NCBI GenBank assembly: GCA_031769625.1
Contig: JAUIMM010000113.1
Location: forward strand, 12,310,501-12,374,500
Source of the DNA: Taudactylus pleione
Lineage: Eukaryota > Chordata > Amphibia > Anura > Myobatrachidae
Direction: 5' to 3'
Length of the DNA: 64,000 bases
Positions 44,093 through 56,207 of the stretch are shown here, piece by piece. Numbering within the stretch: the stretch's first letter is position 1; each line of letters opens with the position of its first letter. The notes beneath the pieces are model-generated. The model saw nothing but the letters and a program-made list of their open reading frames with translations, was not told where the DNA came from and made no database searches. Made by a program: the position numbers and the translations under genes.

Positions 44093-46171
44093 ATTGAAAA
44101 CTTGGGAAGTTGTCACCAAATGGCCCATTTTATGCTTTTATAAACCCCACTGATAGCATTATCTTTTACATTTGCTACATGTGTGTCCTTAAATGTACAC
44201 TGAACCTAGAGTAGAGGTAGTACAGTATTTTATTATTTTGAACATCAAAAAATGTATATTTGAAAAAGTGCTCGTCAATAGGAGTGGGTTAAGTAAGTTT
44301 TATGTGTCAAGGTTCCACTTTCAATTGTAGAAATGCTTGAATGGAAATGGCTTAGTCAAAAGGATACTTACAAAAAGAGTTGCTAATATATTTTGTAAAT
44401 TTTGTCCAAACCTTAGAAAACATCCATGAACTTTGTGCTACAAAGTATTTGTCATTATTATATTCAGCTAATGTGCTTTTAAACTACTGTAGGTCAACAA
44501 GAAATTTATGTTAGTGAGATTTTATTGGTCACACAATAAGGTGCCACAAGCCATGTGCTGACACTTCTATAATGCAGTGTGCACAGTATCTAATTGTTAT
44601 CAGCAAACTGCTTGTGACAATACATTTACCTTCACAATGTATGTTTTATCATTGGCCATGGCAGCAACCTCTCAAAAATGTTCACTATTCATGTTTAAAA
44701 AGTTGGAGTCTCTGAATGGTGTTTTGTTTTGACGCCATTGCGAAATATGAACACTTAAACGTTGAATAATCTTTTGCTATATTTCTGTGTAACCAGGTGA
44801 CAACTTTTTGCTGCAAATCTTTGAAGCTTTGCAGAGCCAAGCACTGTTATGTGGAGGGGTTAAATATGTAAAATAGTATGCTCATTTAGAGTTCAACATA
44901 TTGCAAGATTGTATGATGTGTTACGAGCAAGATATGGTAGTCATCATCATCATCATCATCATCAACTTGTAATGTTATGCTCAGTTTCTAAAAGCAAAAA
45001 GATGTGACTCCTGAAAAGGGGTGCAGTACATTATGTTGACAATGTTGTTGTGGGTACAATAATCCAGGCACCATGATGTCGAGCATGGTAAAATGCTCAT
45101 TAAAGTAGTTTAGCACCATCACCAGCAGTGTTACTGTAAACATTTTGTCAAAGCAGCAATGTAGAGGATAGTCTACGTCACATCCCGATAAATCACTGCA
45201 TGGACGACCGACCTGCACAAGCAACAGTGGATCCACCAACCTACATGAATACAGTCATGAATACATTCATCCACTTTTAATTAATCAATACTTTAATTAA
45301 ATACTTAATTAATTAATTAATTACTGTGTTTTTTAAACCTATATTACCCTATGAGTGCTCTATTTTGGCAAACGTTATTCTGATTTCAGAAAAATACACT
45401 GGGAATACTGTTTTCAAAGATCTGTGAAATCAAAACTACAGCTAATCACCTACACTATATCATTGCATTTTTTTATGCACTTCTTATATGTTTTTAACCA
45501 GATCTTTGTCAGTAGAAGCTATATAAAACATTTTGGTGACTGAAGTTGATCCTTCGATGATGATACTGATAGATGCACCAAATACATTCTGCAACCATGA
45601 GTTTAGCCAACTCAGCCTTTTTATTATGACCTCCCTATAAAAATTAAAATAGAACACTTTTGTCATGGATTTAGGGTTCTGTTGGTCCAGTCCAGGATCA
45701 TGGGGTTTAACTGAGGTGCAAGTGAGATGAGAAGGATGTACAGTATGTAGTTCTTGCTCATGTGGTACACAGGTAGCCCGGCACAATAGAGGCATGGACT
45801 AGAAACCAATGACCAGAGTTATGTAGGGATAAGGACCTGGGATTCAGGGGTGTCAGCCTAAAGCCTGCTGGGTGTACTGTAACTTGGCCCATTGACCTCA
45901 TATAGGCCAGCAAATCCAAGTCCACGCTCCAGGACTCTGGAGACAGTCACGGAACACAGGGCAATATAGTACTGGCATGCAGAACTCATGACAGGAATTG
46001 GATTCTTATGTATCCAGATTCCAGGGTTTCTTGCAGAACCAAATAACCTAGGACTGCTCTGACGCAAGACCTGGAACTGGAGCCCAGTTAGGAACTCATG
46101 CATTAAAGGACCAGGATTGGAAATATATGCTTACTGAGCACCCCAGCACACCAGCCAGTACCCTACACAGC
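44093..46171. other. No gene; a CAT run and possible LTR-like sequence
   Basis: A (CAT)n run at 44938-44964 and an 'aattaattaattaatta' run near 45308. The part from about 45640 to 46110 (ggttctgttggtccagtcca, cagtatgtagttcttgctca) has the composition of Gypsy LTRs in this window but no paired copy, so this is a guess. Confidence 0.35.
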
Positions 46172-46620
46172 TAGTGGTGTAACTATAGAGGGTGCAATGG
46201 GTGTGCTTGCTGTGGGGCCCAACAGCTTAGGGGGCACGCTGGCACAGCAAGTGAACTCACTGCACCCACAGACTTTTTATTTTTTCCCCACTGTTTACAT
46301 ATACTCGGGTGACCACGGGCAAACGCAGGGTGGCTGGGCGGTGGGGGAGGGGGTAGGAGACTGGACTTTGTGTCACTCACTGACACTGTACGGCTTCCAC
46401 CTGTTGCGCCACTGCAGTGTGCAGAGCTACTGGTATTGCGAGATGATGACTTCATCATCTCACGAGTCTCTCTTCTTTGTGTCGTGAGCAGGGCCTGGGA
46501 GTGGGAGGGTCATAAACATTATGTATATAGTGCAGTATATATAAATATATATATATGTGTGTGTGTGTGTGAGCCCTGTAGATAAGGTATTGTGCGTACA
46601 TTGCTGACAATGTTATAGTT
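46172..46620. mobile_element. Possible hAT end and TG microsatellite
   Basis: 'ctagtggtgtaactataga' at 46171 resembles the CAGTGGCGTAACTAG terminus. An AT then GT run lies at 46535-46572. No matching right end was identified. Confidence 0.35.
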
Positions 46621-46649
46621 TCCCCCTCCCGCTACATGGCATTTCACAC

Positions 46650-47017
46650 CAGGGGCATATTAAGAGAGGAGGGGGTCCGTGTTCACTTCCCGCCCGGGTC
46701 CCCCTCCTCTCTCCCCAGCTGCCATCTGTGAACTGACAGCAGCAGTAGACCCTGGGCACTAGTGTGTGCCCAAAGTCTACTGCACAGATCACTGGGAAAT
46801 TGGTGCGGCAGACATTTTCCCGCTGATTTCCTACTGCACACATCCAAACCGCCCGGAAAATGGCTGCACATTTTCGGTAGTGCTACTCCATGGGACATCA
46901 GAGAGGTAAGTATAAAATATAAAAAGTATGGGTACAGGGTATGCAGTGTGGACCCCCCATGGACCCAGTGGACCCTGTGTGCACAGTACACCCTGCACCC
47001 ATTATAAATCTGCCCCT
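46650..47017. mobile_element. Probable hAT-type MITE
   Basis: Left end aggggcatattaagagagga and right end cccattataaatctgcccct (reverse aggggcagatttataatggg) form an imperfect inverted repeat. No clean target duplication. Non-coding. Confidence 0.5.
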
Positions 47018-47285
47018 ATCTAACACTAGTCCCTCTCATATTGAAATATCTTCCCAAAAACCCAGTCCCCAGTGGCATAACTACCATAAGTGCAAGGGAT
47101 GGAGCTGCAATGAAGGTAAAAAGGGCAGGGCCACAAGGAGGGCAGCACAGCCACTGCTTTAGACCACCCATCATGCTCAGCTGTTGCACAGGTAGCGCTG
47201 GTCACTTCCAGGTGACACTGAGACACTGCCCAGGCATTACCCTACTGAACAAGGCATGACAGAATGATGTCATAGGTCCACGGCG

Positions 47286-47289
<4 letters not shown>

Positions 47290-47332
<43 letters not shown>

Positions 47333-47345
47333 ATATATACATATA
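47290..47345. repeat. (TA)n microsatellite
   Basis: TA run then TG/TA mix. Confidence 0.9.
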
Positions 47346-47757
47346 GAAAAAAGGGATTTGCCCTCCAGCACACTGTAGCAAAATCAACAAAAAATACTTA
47401 AATCCTACATAATAATAGAGATTCAGAGGTATTAGTTACATACATTTGCAAATATATGAATAAGCGCCAGGCCAATCATCAAGGCTCTTCTATACTGGCA
47501 TCCCTAACATTAAGGGGTTCACGTCCGAGAAGCAGGGTACCCCAAAAAAATCCAGCCAAGGAGCATCGCCAGGGCACCACACGAAAAGGGGAAAAAAGAT
47601 GATAGTGAAGTGTGAAGGATAGATGTGTAAAGACAAATCAATAAGTGTTAATGAAATGTGAAAGAATTAAAATGACATAAATAAACAAACAATTAGAAAA
47701 CTGATAAGAATATTCTATGTGAATTAAGTGGTGATGCCCTGAAAAAGGTCCAGCCAG

Positions 47758-47760
<3 letters not shown>

Positions 47761-47802
<42 letters not shown>
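47761..47802. repeat. (TA)n microsatellite
   Basis: TA run directly abutting the tandem duplication that starts at 47801. Confidence 0.9.
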
Positions 47803-47808
<6 letters not shown>

Positions 47809-48643
47809 ATCATACAAACTCGGCACTCACTCACATGCTTTTCAAACTGCAACTCCTTTGAACTTAGGGAATGTTGGTTACAAAATATTACAATAATTTG
47901 TTAAGCTGACCACCGCTTCACGGTCATTCCCATCTGGCCAGTCCCTACACTGATTCTCAGATAAATGAGCTTGATCTGCCACCTTTGGCTCAAGCTTGCA
48001 TACATTTTAAACATGAAACTGGGTCCTGCCTTAAAGAGACAGGACCACACCCAGGGCTATCAGTTAATAAGCACCTGGAAAAAGAAAAAAAGTTTGTCTT
48101 ACATTTGAAAAACAGGGTGCCCTAGCAAGTGTGACTATAAAATTTAAATAAACGACAGGCTCAATCCACGGCACTCAACCATCTGGGGTGCCCTTGGCAT
48201 GTGACCACACCATCTACATAAAAAATATCATACAAACTCGGCACTCACATGCTTTTCAAACTGCAACTCCTTTCAACATAGGGAATGTTGGTTCCAAAAT
48301 ATTACAATAATTTGTTAAGCTGACCACCGCTTCACGGTCATTCCCATCTGGCCAGTCCCTACACTGATTCTCAGATAAATGAGCTTGATCTGCCACCTTT
48401 GGCTCAAGCTGCATACATTTTAAACATGAAACTGGGTCCTGCCTTAAAGAGACAGGACCACATCCAGGGCTATCAGTTAATAAGCACCTGGAAAAAGAAA
48501 AAAAGTTTGTCTTACATTTGAAAAACAGGGTGCCCTAGCAAGTGTGACCACAAAATTTAAATAAACGATGGTGTGGTCACATGCCAAGGGCACCCCAGAT
48601 GGTTGAGTGCCGTGGATTGAGCCTGTCGTTTATTTAAATTTTG
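47801..48643. repeat. Tandem plus inverted repeat, probably Penelope-like pLTR
   Basis: The sequence from 47801 (aaaaaatatcatacaaactc) recurs at about 48219 with a 418-bp step and few differences, including loss of one 'tcac'. The end of copy 1 (48140-48212: aaatttaaataaacgacagg ... gcatgtgaccacaccat) is present as a near-perfect reverse complement at 48568-48643. So the block ends in an inverted repeat of about 74 bp flanking copy 2. Penelope-like elements commonly show such tandem and inverted pLTR arrangements; no ORF supports the assignment here. Confidence 0.75.
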
Positions 48644-48880
48644 TGAAAATGGCCGCGCCCAGAGGACTCTAAGAAAATGGCAGCCTGTAATAATGAATGT
48701 GATTTTATTGCTATAAGTAAAACTCTACTGCCATCCTCAAGACATTAGTCTAATGGATGCTTAAGCCCCACTAACATAACTAACATTGCAGACACCAAGT
48801 ATAGGTATTGGCAAATTTGAAAAGACAGAGGTAAAGATCATGTCATGCAGGTAGCGCATGGTGATTGAGATTCCCGTCAA

Positions 48881-49080
48881 TTCGCGATGATGCGGTATTA
48901 GCATAATACTGCGATAATATGGAGGTCTCGCGCATGCGCACGGGACTCCAAAATGGCGGCAACGGCTGGTTTCCATTAATTTCGCGATGGTGCTGCATTC
49001 ACAGATTGCCGCGATAACACGGGACTCCCGCGCATGCGCATGAGACTCCAAAATGGCAGCGACGGCCGGATGTGCCGTAC
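48881..49080 (-). promoter_or_regulatory. 100-bp tandem with NRF1- and YY1-like sites
   Basis: Two 100-bp units each contain cgcatgcgca (48931-48940, 49031-49040), the NRF1 palindrome, followed by 'actccaaaatggc(g/a)gc', matching the YY1 consensus AANATGGC. Sequence before each is 'ttcgcgatg(a/g)tg'. This is what a TATA-less promoter looks like; orientation is uncertain. No gene starts nearby, so it may be the internal promoter of the adjacent retroelement. Confidence 0.5.
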
Positions 49081-49439
49081 ATGGCCTGATAAGTTTATTG
49101 CACTAGGTATAAATATTAGGTAAAGACAGTCTGGTAATATCCTCCTGATGAAGTCCAGCTAGACAGATGCTAGCATAAGTGACGTAACAAAATGGGGTTA
49201 GGTGTGATATCCATATTCTGGACATCTCTGCTGATTACAGATAAGCACTTTCTGAAAAGTAATTTTATGTATATATGTTCTATGTTAATAAATGTATAAA
49301 TATACTACACTATGAGTGCATATATTTCCATTATATGTATGTGACCATTGGAAGAAACAGACTACCACATATCCAGAGGGAAGTGGAGGCAAGGGATATA
49401 TTATTCTTCCAGGACCTATGAATGATGTCCAGGAATGAT

Positions 49440-49551
49440 GATGTTCGTCCATGTAAGATGACGTTTAGCCTCTTTCTGAGTTCCGTTTTTTTGGAGGGAA
49501 AAATCCGAACTCAACGTGCAAACTCGAACCTATCCGAGCCTGCACATCCCT

Positions 49552-49560
<9 letters not shown>
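49440..49560 (+). mobile_element. hAT right-end fragment
   Basis: 'gaacctatccgagcctgcac' followed by 'atcccta' matches the hAT terminal family CGCACATCCCTA. A TA microsatellite follows directly. Left end not found. Confidence 0.45.
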
Positions 49561-49586
<26 letters not shown>

Positions 49587-49605
49587 TAGTATAGTATATA
49601 TAGTT
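49553..49605. repeat. (TA)n microsatellite
   Basis: Interrupted TA run. Confidence 0.85.
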
Positions 49606-50706
49606 GCTACTGTATGACTGCATGTCTCACAGATTTGTTGGATAAGCAATGGCTTGTAACTGCACCACAGTGGAGTGCTGAGGACCTGAGCCTACAGTGC
49701 TGGGTATGTTTTTATTTTCATGTGGGGACCAATGTGTTTTTATTTTCATGTGGGATCAAATGTGTTTTTTTTTCACCTTAGTGCCAGTGTGGGGAGGGGC
49801 TCTTACAAGATTTTGCTGTAGGTCCTATAAAGTTCTAGTTACGCCCCTGTTCACAGCACAGGGAAACCAATACTTCAGCCGGCAAAATAGTGTAACTGCT
49901 AACCTGAATAGAACTGCGGTAAGCCAGCTGGTATACTGCAGAGCATTGGAGGATATGTTGGGACACAAGGTCCCTGTAGTACAGGAGCCAGAACCGGATG
50001 CACAGAAGCAGGCCCCCGGCGATGTTCCCAGCAGAAGTTGGTAATAGCCTACAGATGTAATAGTAGAAGTGGGGACACTGTAGATGAGTAAATACAGTGG
50101 CACCTGGATGCAGAAGCAGATGGAGTATGCCACCTGATGAACGCTGGTACTGGAGTCCCATGGGAGACAAAGATAACAAGTCCACTTGGGACACAGGAAA
50201 TAGGAGACAGTAGATACTGAGTCCTTGAGCCTAGCACAATCCCTGGAGCAATTAAGTTGTTCTAGCAATGGTTCAGCTCCAGGTGCTGGTTTAAATAGGG
50301 AGTGGTCCAGAGTCATTGGTCTAATAGACCAGGAGAGCACTCAGGTGAATCATCTGATGACTTGTTTAATCTTGGGAAATCTCAGAGGTGTATGTATTGC
50401 ATGTTATGTTCATCATGCCAATGTGTAAAACATAAAAAAAACCTTTGTGATTCATTTTAAAATTACAGAAACTGTGATCTGAAATGATGCTTCTCCTGAA
50501 GTATAATAACCGGTATTCTGTCAGAGTAATGCACTTTGTTTGACAGAGGAGAAACAGCCTGACATGACTTGCAGACATTTGACATTTATTACAAGGTTTA
50601 AGAAAAGGAAGAAGTCTGTCCTTCTTTCCTTTTTTGTTTTTAAAACAATACTGATCCACATACAAATTATAGCAGAAAAAACACAGCATACACTTTTTAT
50701 TGAAGT
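49606..50706. other. Unassigned; hAT end and possible LTR-like part
   Basis: 'ctagttacgcccctg' ends at 49849, a hAT terminus without a visible partner. 49900-50340 has LTR-like composition (aaatagggagtggtccagag) but no paired copy. No gene accepted. Confidence 0.35.
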
Positions 50707-50726
50707 CTCTCTCTCTCTCTCTCTCT

Positions 50727-50775
<49 letters not shown>
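50707..50775. repeat. (CT)n(AT)n microsatellite
   Basis: A CT run followed by a long AT run. Confidence 0.95.
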
Positions 50776-50778
<3 letters not shown>

Positions 50779-51739
50779 GGGTGGTCCAAAAAATAAAACA
50801 TTCAAATTGTCTTTCTCCACAAGGCTATTTTTATATCTTAGTACATCAGTGGGTAGTACATCAAAACTTTTTCCAAACAAACAATATTTAGGTGTTGCCT
50901 TATATTGAACATTTCTAGACTTATATCTGCATCCTCATATAGTTGAATAAGTCGCGATAAATTGGGTAGCTGTGGACGTTTCAGATTTTTTACCATTTTT
51001 TCTGTGGTTGTCAACAAAAAATGTTAAAGCTACCAGGTGTTCAGAAAGAAACTAGAGGTGTCTGGTAAAAGCAATGTAAGCTTTCTTACCAATTGTTACA
51101 TCAGGGTACATTTTTAGGAGACTTAAGAGCTCGATGTCATTATATGGTGCTCTACTTCCCAATGGAGCTTAATTCCAATATTTTACGTAAACCAGGCTTG
51201 CAAACAAAGCCAAATTCACCATGTTGTTTGCCTCTCTATGGGGTAAATTTACTAAAAATCGAGTTTGGGTGAGTTTGCAAACTCTAGAGAGTTTGTGCTT
51301 TTTTTCCCCACTCGCAAATTTACTAATGTAAAACTCGGGAGAGAAATCTCCTTTGCTATGGTAAAATACTGGAGAGTTAGCAAACCCTCTTCAATTAGCC
51401 ACTTAGCAGCTTCTCATTGGCTGGCGGCCTTGAGCCCCGTGATTGGCAGGCGGCCATAAGCCCCGCGATTGGCTGGTGGCCACGATCCTCATGATTGTTT
51501 GACAGCCGCCCAGTGCGTGGTGCTTACAGTGCAGCCGGGACCTGATACTTTGTCCTGGCTACATTCCAGCTCCTCTTCTGCCGCCGATCGAGATGTGTCC
51601 CCTGCGGGACACATCTCTACACATTGCTGCAGCTGTTCCAGCGCTGGGATACCATACTGGATCCCAGTGCTTGTACATTCTCTTCTGCATCTAAAATGAA
51701 GTGGGGCCGGGAAGTGGTGGTATGTCATACCAGTAGCAC
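50776..51739. other. Unassigned; foldback motif near 51240
   Basis: 'ggggtaaatttactaaaaat' with nearby 'cgcaaatttactaatgtaaa' and 'gagtttgcaaactctagaga' suggests a small MITE of the taaatttacta type. Flanking 51410-51480 has repeats of 'ggctggcggcc' and 'ccccg(t/c)gattggc'. No gene seen. Confidence 0.4.
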
Positions 51740-52889
51740 ACACTCAATATAAAAAGGAGTGCTAGGCACATATCATATTGCAGTATCAAACCAAAAAGAA
51801 CCAGCACACCCTTGTCTGAAAAAAGTTTGTATTTATCCACCATAATAGCAAAAAAGTGAACATTGCATCCAAATGTAAAATGCATATTCAAGAAAAATGT
51901 CAAGGCATGGAGGGACTTCGAAATAATCAGTGCACAGAGCAACATAGCAGAAATATCATAGCAGCAAAATTAATCCAATACTCATCATAAATCGTAATCC
52001 AATGTTACGTGACCATCAGCAATTTCAGTGCTAAAGCAGCATGTTCATCGTGAGCATGATGATCTTGTCAACCTCTATACAAATATCCCACATGGCAAAG
52101 GGATGGAGGCAGCATGGAGATTGCTGAAGAACAGCCCTAAATATGATGGACCAAACTTGCCTTTTTTCTGAAGCTACTTGAGCTCACGCTCAAGAAAAAC
52201 TATTTCTTGTATGATTGTAAAAGGTATATACAATTGCAGGGTTGTGCAATGGGATCATGCTTAGAGCCTGCATTTGTGAACTCATAAATATTGGACATCT
52301 AAAGAGATTTATTTTTTCCAATTCTACTATAGCAAACAGTATCTTGTTTTTTTGTGAGGTACATAGATGACATATTTTTGATCTGGGGGTACCCATGAGG
52401 AGTTTGTTAACAAATTTCTTATGTTAACAGTAAAAAGGAGTCCATTAAGTTCACTTTCCAAATAAGTGAGATATCCATTAAATATTTGGATGTGCAGGTC
52501 TCCCTGGAGGTCAAAATGTTTCATACTAACATCTATCAAAAGCCTACAAGTAGGAATAATATCCTGTATGCTACCAGTCAACACCCACTGTCAACTAGAC
52601 ATGGGTTGCCATAATATCAGTTTCTTAGGGCCCACAGAATCCCAGAAAATATTAAACATGCTACACAGCAAATCAACAACAAGATTGGGACATTTTTAAG
52701 GATATAATTATGAAGAACTGATTAAAGCTAATGAGAGATATTCAGGTAGATGTAAACAAATATGGTAAATCTTAACGTGGACGAGTAAGTTGTTATTTGC
52801 TACATTCATTGTTCTTGTGGTAATTTTATGTGGGGAAGACCACAAGGTAGTTTAAGGAGAGAATAACCATCGTTAGTTCTGCCAATAGA

Positions 52890-53126
52890 TTGGCATTGGA
52901 GGGTAGGGTGCAGGATCAGCCTGTAGCACAACATTTTCAAATCTTTAAGCACAAGTTAGCCGTTCTCCACTGCACAATTATAGCCTATGTCCTCAAATCC
53001 ATCAGAGTTGGAGATACTACTGTAGGTCATATATTGCTTAGATTAGAGATTAGAAGGATTCATCATCCCAATATGATTTCTCCTGGTGGCTTGAAAGAAC
53101 ATTTGAGCCTTAATGGCTTTCTGTAA
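52890..53126 (+). pseudogene. GIY-YIG endonuclease C-terminal remnant
   Basis: Open stretch of 78 residues beginning ALEGRVQDQPVAQHF and ending RRIHHPNMISPGGLKEHLSL. It matches the conserved tail of Penelope-like endonuclease (PVAxHF, then a W-less RRIHH where REKYWI is usual, then PxGLNE). The catalytic N-terminal part lies upstream behind a stop near 52862. Confidence 0.7.
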
Positions 53127-53142
53127 TACCAGGGCTTCTGTA

Positions 53143-53353
53143 CAGATGCGTCCTGCTACATCTTTGCCACCGATGCAACCAAGGTGCTCACGCATCGCGG
53201 GCATGCGACTTGCCACGTACACATAACATACCATATGCCAGGCCATGGCAGAGTTCACACCATGCAATCCTGTGGATTGCGGGAGTGAACAAGATGCATG
53301 CACCCATTTGCATGCATAGTGCGGCAAGTCGCAGCAGTAGCAGGACACATCTG
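53143..53353. mobile_element. TA-flanked MITE in the Penelope element
   Basis: Ends CAGATGCGTCCTGCTAC and GTAGCAGGACACATCTG differ at one position and are flanked by TA (53141-53142, 53354-53355), as in Tc1/mariner-type insertions. The interior is partly palindromic (cacgcatcgcgggcatgcga; tgcatgcacccatttgcatg). Similar ends occur singly at 8344 and 56230. Confidence 0.75.
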
Positions 53354-53830
53354 TATATTAAGTATTTGTTGTGTATATGATGGTCCTTTAAATAGTACTT
53401 TTACCCTGTGATGGTACATCTTTGAATCATTTCTATAAACCTTACTGGTACTCATAAAGTGTGTTCATTAGAGTACTAATTATTAATAACAGTGTAATTC
53501 TAATCTCATATCTCCATTATTGTAAATGTTTTACTGAGCATGATATTGTATATAGATCGCTCATTATTACCGCTGTCTGTAGCCAAGTGGTGCTGCTCTG
53601 ATCTGGTTCTATGTTGTGTATTTGTTATCACATTGCCTGGCAACTGAAGGGTATACTGGGAGTGTCAGGGCACATGCTTTGTTGACTGGTAATGTCATTC
53701 AGGTCCTGACATGCTCCTAAGCATTCTGTGTACATGGATGAACACTACTATAAAGGTAAGATCATGTTTTGTACATAAAGTCCTGAAGAAAGTTTGTAAA
53801 TAAACTGAAATGTTGACTAGAAAGAGAGCG

Positions 53831-54652
53831 ATTGTGTCTGCTTCTTCTTCCTGAGAGTTCCACCACTACCATACTGCTTCACCCATTTGGAGGGCACCAA
53901 GGCACTGACATGATGTACATGGATTTGTCTTGAATATGGTACATGAGTTGTACTGGGGCGTCAACCTTGTGAAATATTGGAGTTATTATGTGACCAAGCT
54001 TTGACCATATTTGGGTGGATATCAATCTGCATTAAATATCATTCATGTGCAAAATTGGTGAGTGGTCTCTTGATAATTAATTATATGGATATCCTTCACA
54101 GATACATTTGCATACATACTTTGGAGGATAACTGCATGGAAGAAAGTGTAAATGGGAGCTATGTGAGCCCCAGGCTCCTGGCTTCTGTCTGGTGGATATA
54201 AATTAATTGAAAACCTTGATTGTCAGAGCAGCTGATTTAAGGTTTGTGAGATGCTAGTCTCACTGCCTGGGGAATAGACAGCATGCCTGTTGAGAGACAC
54301 TGTGATTACTGGCTGTAACTACTGTGCTAATATGGATGTTTTGTGAAAGGGGCGATAGGTCCTTTCACCGTGGGAGAGGGAATCATTTTGTTTAGTTAGA
54401 GTTGGTTGGGTTAGGCCCTGGACTGGTGTACTATTTGGCTGCTGTATGAAAGTGCACTCATCTAATCCAAGAGATGGCATCCTTACCCTGATCTTGCCAC
54501 TATATAAATAACAATACATAACATTTATTTACAAAAGGGCCTGAAGCATTGTGTTATAACGATCTAATAAACAAGAATTGCTTAAGTATCTGCAATCTGG
54601 GGGTGTCATCCTATTTTTGTTCCTGAAAAATTTTCTTCTTGACAATGACTAA
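53831..54652. other. No feature seen
   Basis: No gene, inverted terminal repeat or tandem array recognised. Confidence 0.45.
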
Positions 54653-55090
54653 GGGCCTGATTCATCATGGACTGCAGATTGGCCGCTGGTGCATATGCAC
54701 CGCAGTGCGCATGCGTGAGTTAGTATTTTGATCACCTACGCAGATACAAAGTAATAGCAGACCGAGGGACGGGACACATCATCATGGTGACAGGGGAGTG
54801 GTCAGAGAAATGCAGGCGTGCCTGTCCATTTGAACATCAATGCATGGGCATGCATAAATTAACCACTGCGACAGCATACGCAGCCTGAGTACTCACTGTG
54901 TGCGACGAGGTTAGCAATTTCTGAGTAAGGTCAGACCTGTAGTAATTGTGCGTGAGGGGGCGATGCTAGGTATTACGGGTGTGATATAGTGGCTGGCTTT
55001 GCGACTGCATTCATTAGTATATTTTCGCAGCAGACCTGCGTGCGTAATTGCAGATGCAATCGCAATAGCGATCCGTAGTGAATGAGGCAC
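54653..55090. mobile_element. Harbinger-type MITE, copy E
   Basis: Ends GGGCCTGATTCATCATGG and GTAGTGAATGAGGCAC, with TAA on both sides (54650-54652, 55091-55093). A distinct subfamily: it holds cgcagtgcgcatgcgtga and 'ggtgacaggggagtgg' but lacks the palindrome chain of copies A, B, F, G and H. Confidence 0.82.
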
Positions 55091-55093
55091 TAA

Positions 55094-55616
55094 GGCCCTG
55101 ATTCAGAGCCGGATGCTCTGACAGAGCGCTCGCTCTGAATCAGGGCTCTCCCTCTGAATTTAAGAGCAGCCTCCTGGCCGCTCGCATAGCTGTGGGTGAT
55201 CACCCACAGCTATAGCGAGCAGCCAAAATGATGGTCACGATGGTCAAGACCATCACAACCATCGGGCTTGCGACGAGACCCTTGTGGTAGGGTCTCGTCT
55301 GCCGCAAGCCCTGGAGTGCTTTTGGCTCTATCAGAGCCAAAAGCACTCCCACTGACATCACTAGTGATGTCAGTGGGGCCGGCCCCAGATGGTAGGCAGC
55401 CACGGCCCTGGCACGCCCACCAAAGGGGGCGTGCTGTCAATCACCATCGACAGCACGCCCCCTTTGGTGCGAGACCCATAGCGACGGCTTGGCCGTCATT
55501 ATTCAGGTCTCGGGCATGCGCACGACGGAGCCGGCTCCGTCGTGCACATGCGCACTTGGCCAACATCGACCCGCTTGCTAGCGCTCAGCGCTCGCGAGCT
55601 GGTCTGAATCAGGCCC
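55094..55616 (-). mobile_element. Harbinger-type palindromic MITE, copy F
   Basis: Reverse orientation relative to A, B, G and H. Ends GGCCCTGATTCAGAGCC and GGTCTGAATCAGGCC, TAA at 55091-55093 and 55617-55619. Well-preserved palindromes: ggagtgcttttggctc with gagccaaaagcactcc; cactgacatcactagtgatg; gcacgcccaccaaagggggc with its inverse. It shares its left TAA with copy E. Confidence 0.93.
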
Positions 55617-56207
55617 TAAGTTCCTACATCTATCTATCTATCTATCTAGAAAATATACATTTCATTAAGGTCTTGTGAATCTTTGAACAGATTTTTTTTT
55701 AAACCAAATTCATTTCAATCCATCTCTTTTAGTTCATATCTATATTTGCCAAGTGCGGCTTGGTGTCCACTGCATAATTATTTTATTTCAGTTTGAGAAC
55801 CCTGTACAATTCTTTGGTCTATGAGACAATTTTCCACCTCATAACATAGGTTATATGGCATGTAAGCCTGTAACTGATTACATTTGACTTGTCATTTATT
55901 GAGGTCTACATAAGGCCATGAACAGCAATTATGTTACTATATGGAGCATGCAATTACAGTTAAGATAAAAAGTTTGAGATTGTCTAAAACATTTTTACTA
56001 AATCTCTTTAATATATAGTCCTAGTTCAATTAAAACCAAGCATTTAGATAGCAATTATGACTTTGTTTGACCAGGAACAACTGTAATTGGATGTCACACA
56101 GCAATTGGTCATCTATGACATATACAGATTAGCTCCTAGGTCTGCAGTTATTGCACACAGCATTCTACCGACCATGTTTTGTTAGAGGGAATTGCATCAT
56201 TACACTA
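55617..56207. other. (CTAT)n run, otherwise no feature
   Basis: A ctatctatctatctatcta run at 55628-55648; the remainder is AT-rich and unassigned. Confidence 0.6.

Larger units (their letters stand above)
51740..53830 (+). mobile_element. Degenerate Penelope-like element
   Basis: Broken plus-strand frames carry reverse transcriptase motifs in order: VNLYTNIPHGKGMEA (about 52068), CAMGSCLEPAF (about 52245), FVRYIDDIFLIW (about 52355-52390, the catalytic YIDD) and NIYQKPTSRNNILYATS (about 52530). A GIY-YIG endonuclease remnant follows: VICYIHCSCGNFMWGR (about 52790-52840) and PVAQHF...GGLKEHLSL (52915-53110). This RT plus GIY-YIG order defines Penelope-like elements. Downstream, 'cctgaagaaagtttgtaaat' with 'gaaatgttgac' near 53795 is the usual 3' sequence. 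Several frameshifts and stops make it inactive. A MITE at 53143-53353 interrupts the 3' part. The 5' limit is approximate. Confidence 0.85.

Noticed and set aside
45640..46110. Second Gypsy LTR
   Set aside because: Only compositional resemblance; no paired copy, polypurine tract or primer-binding site was found.
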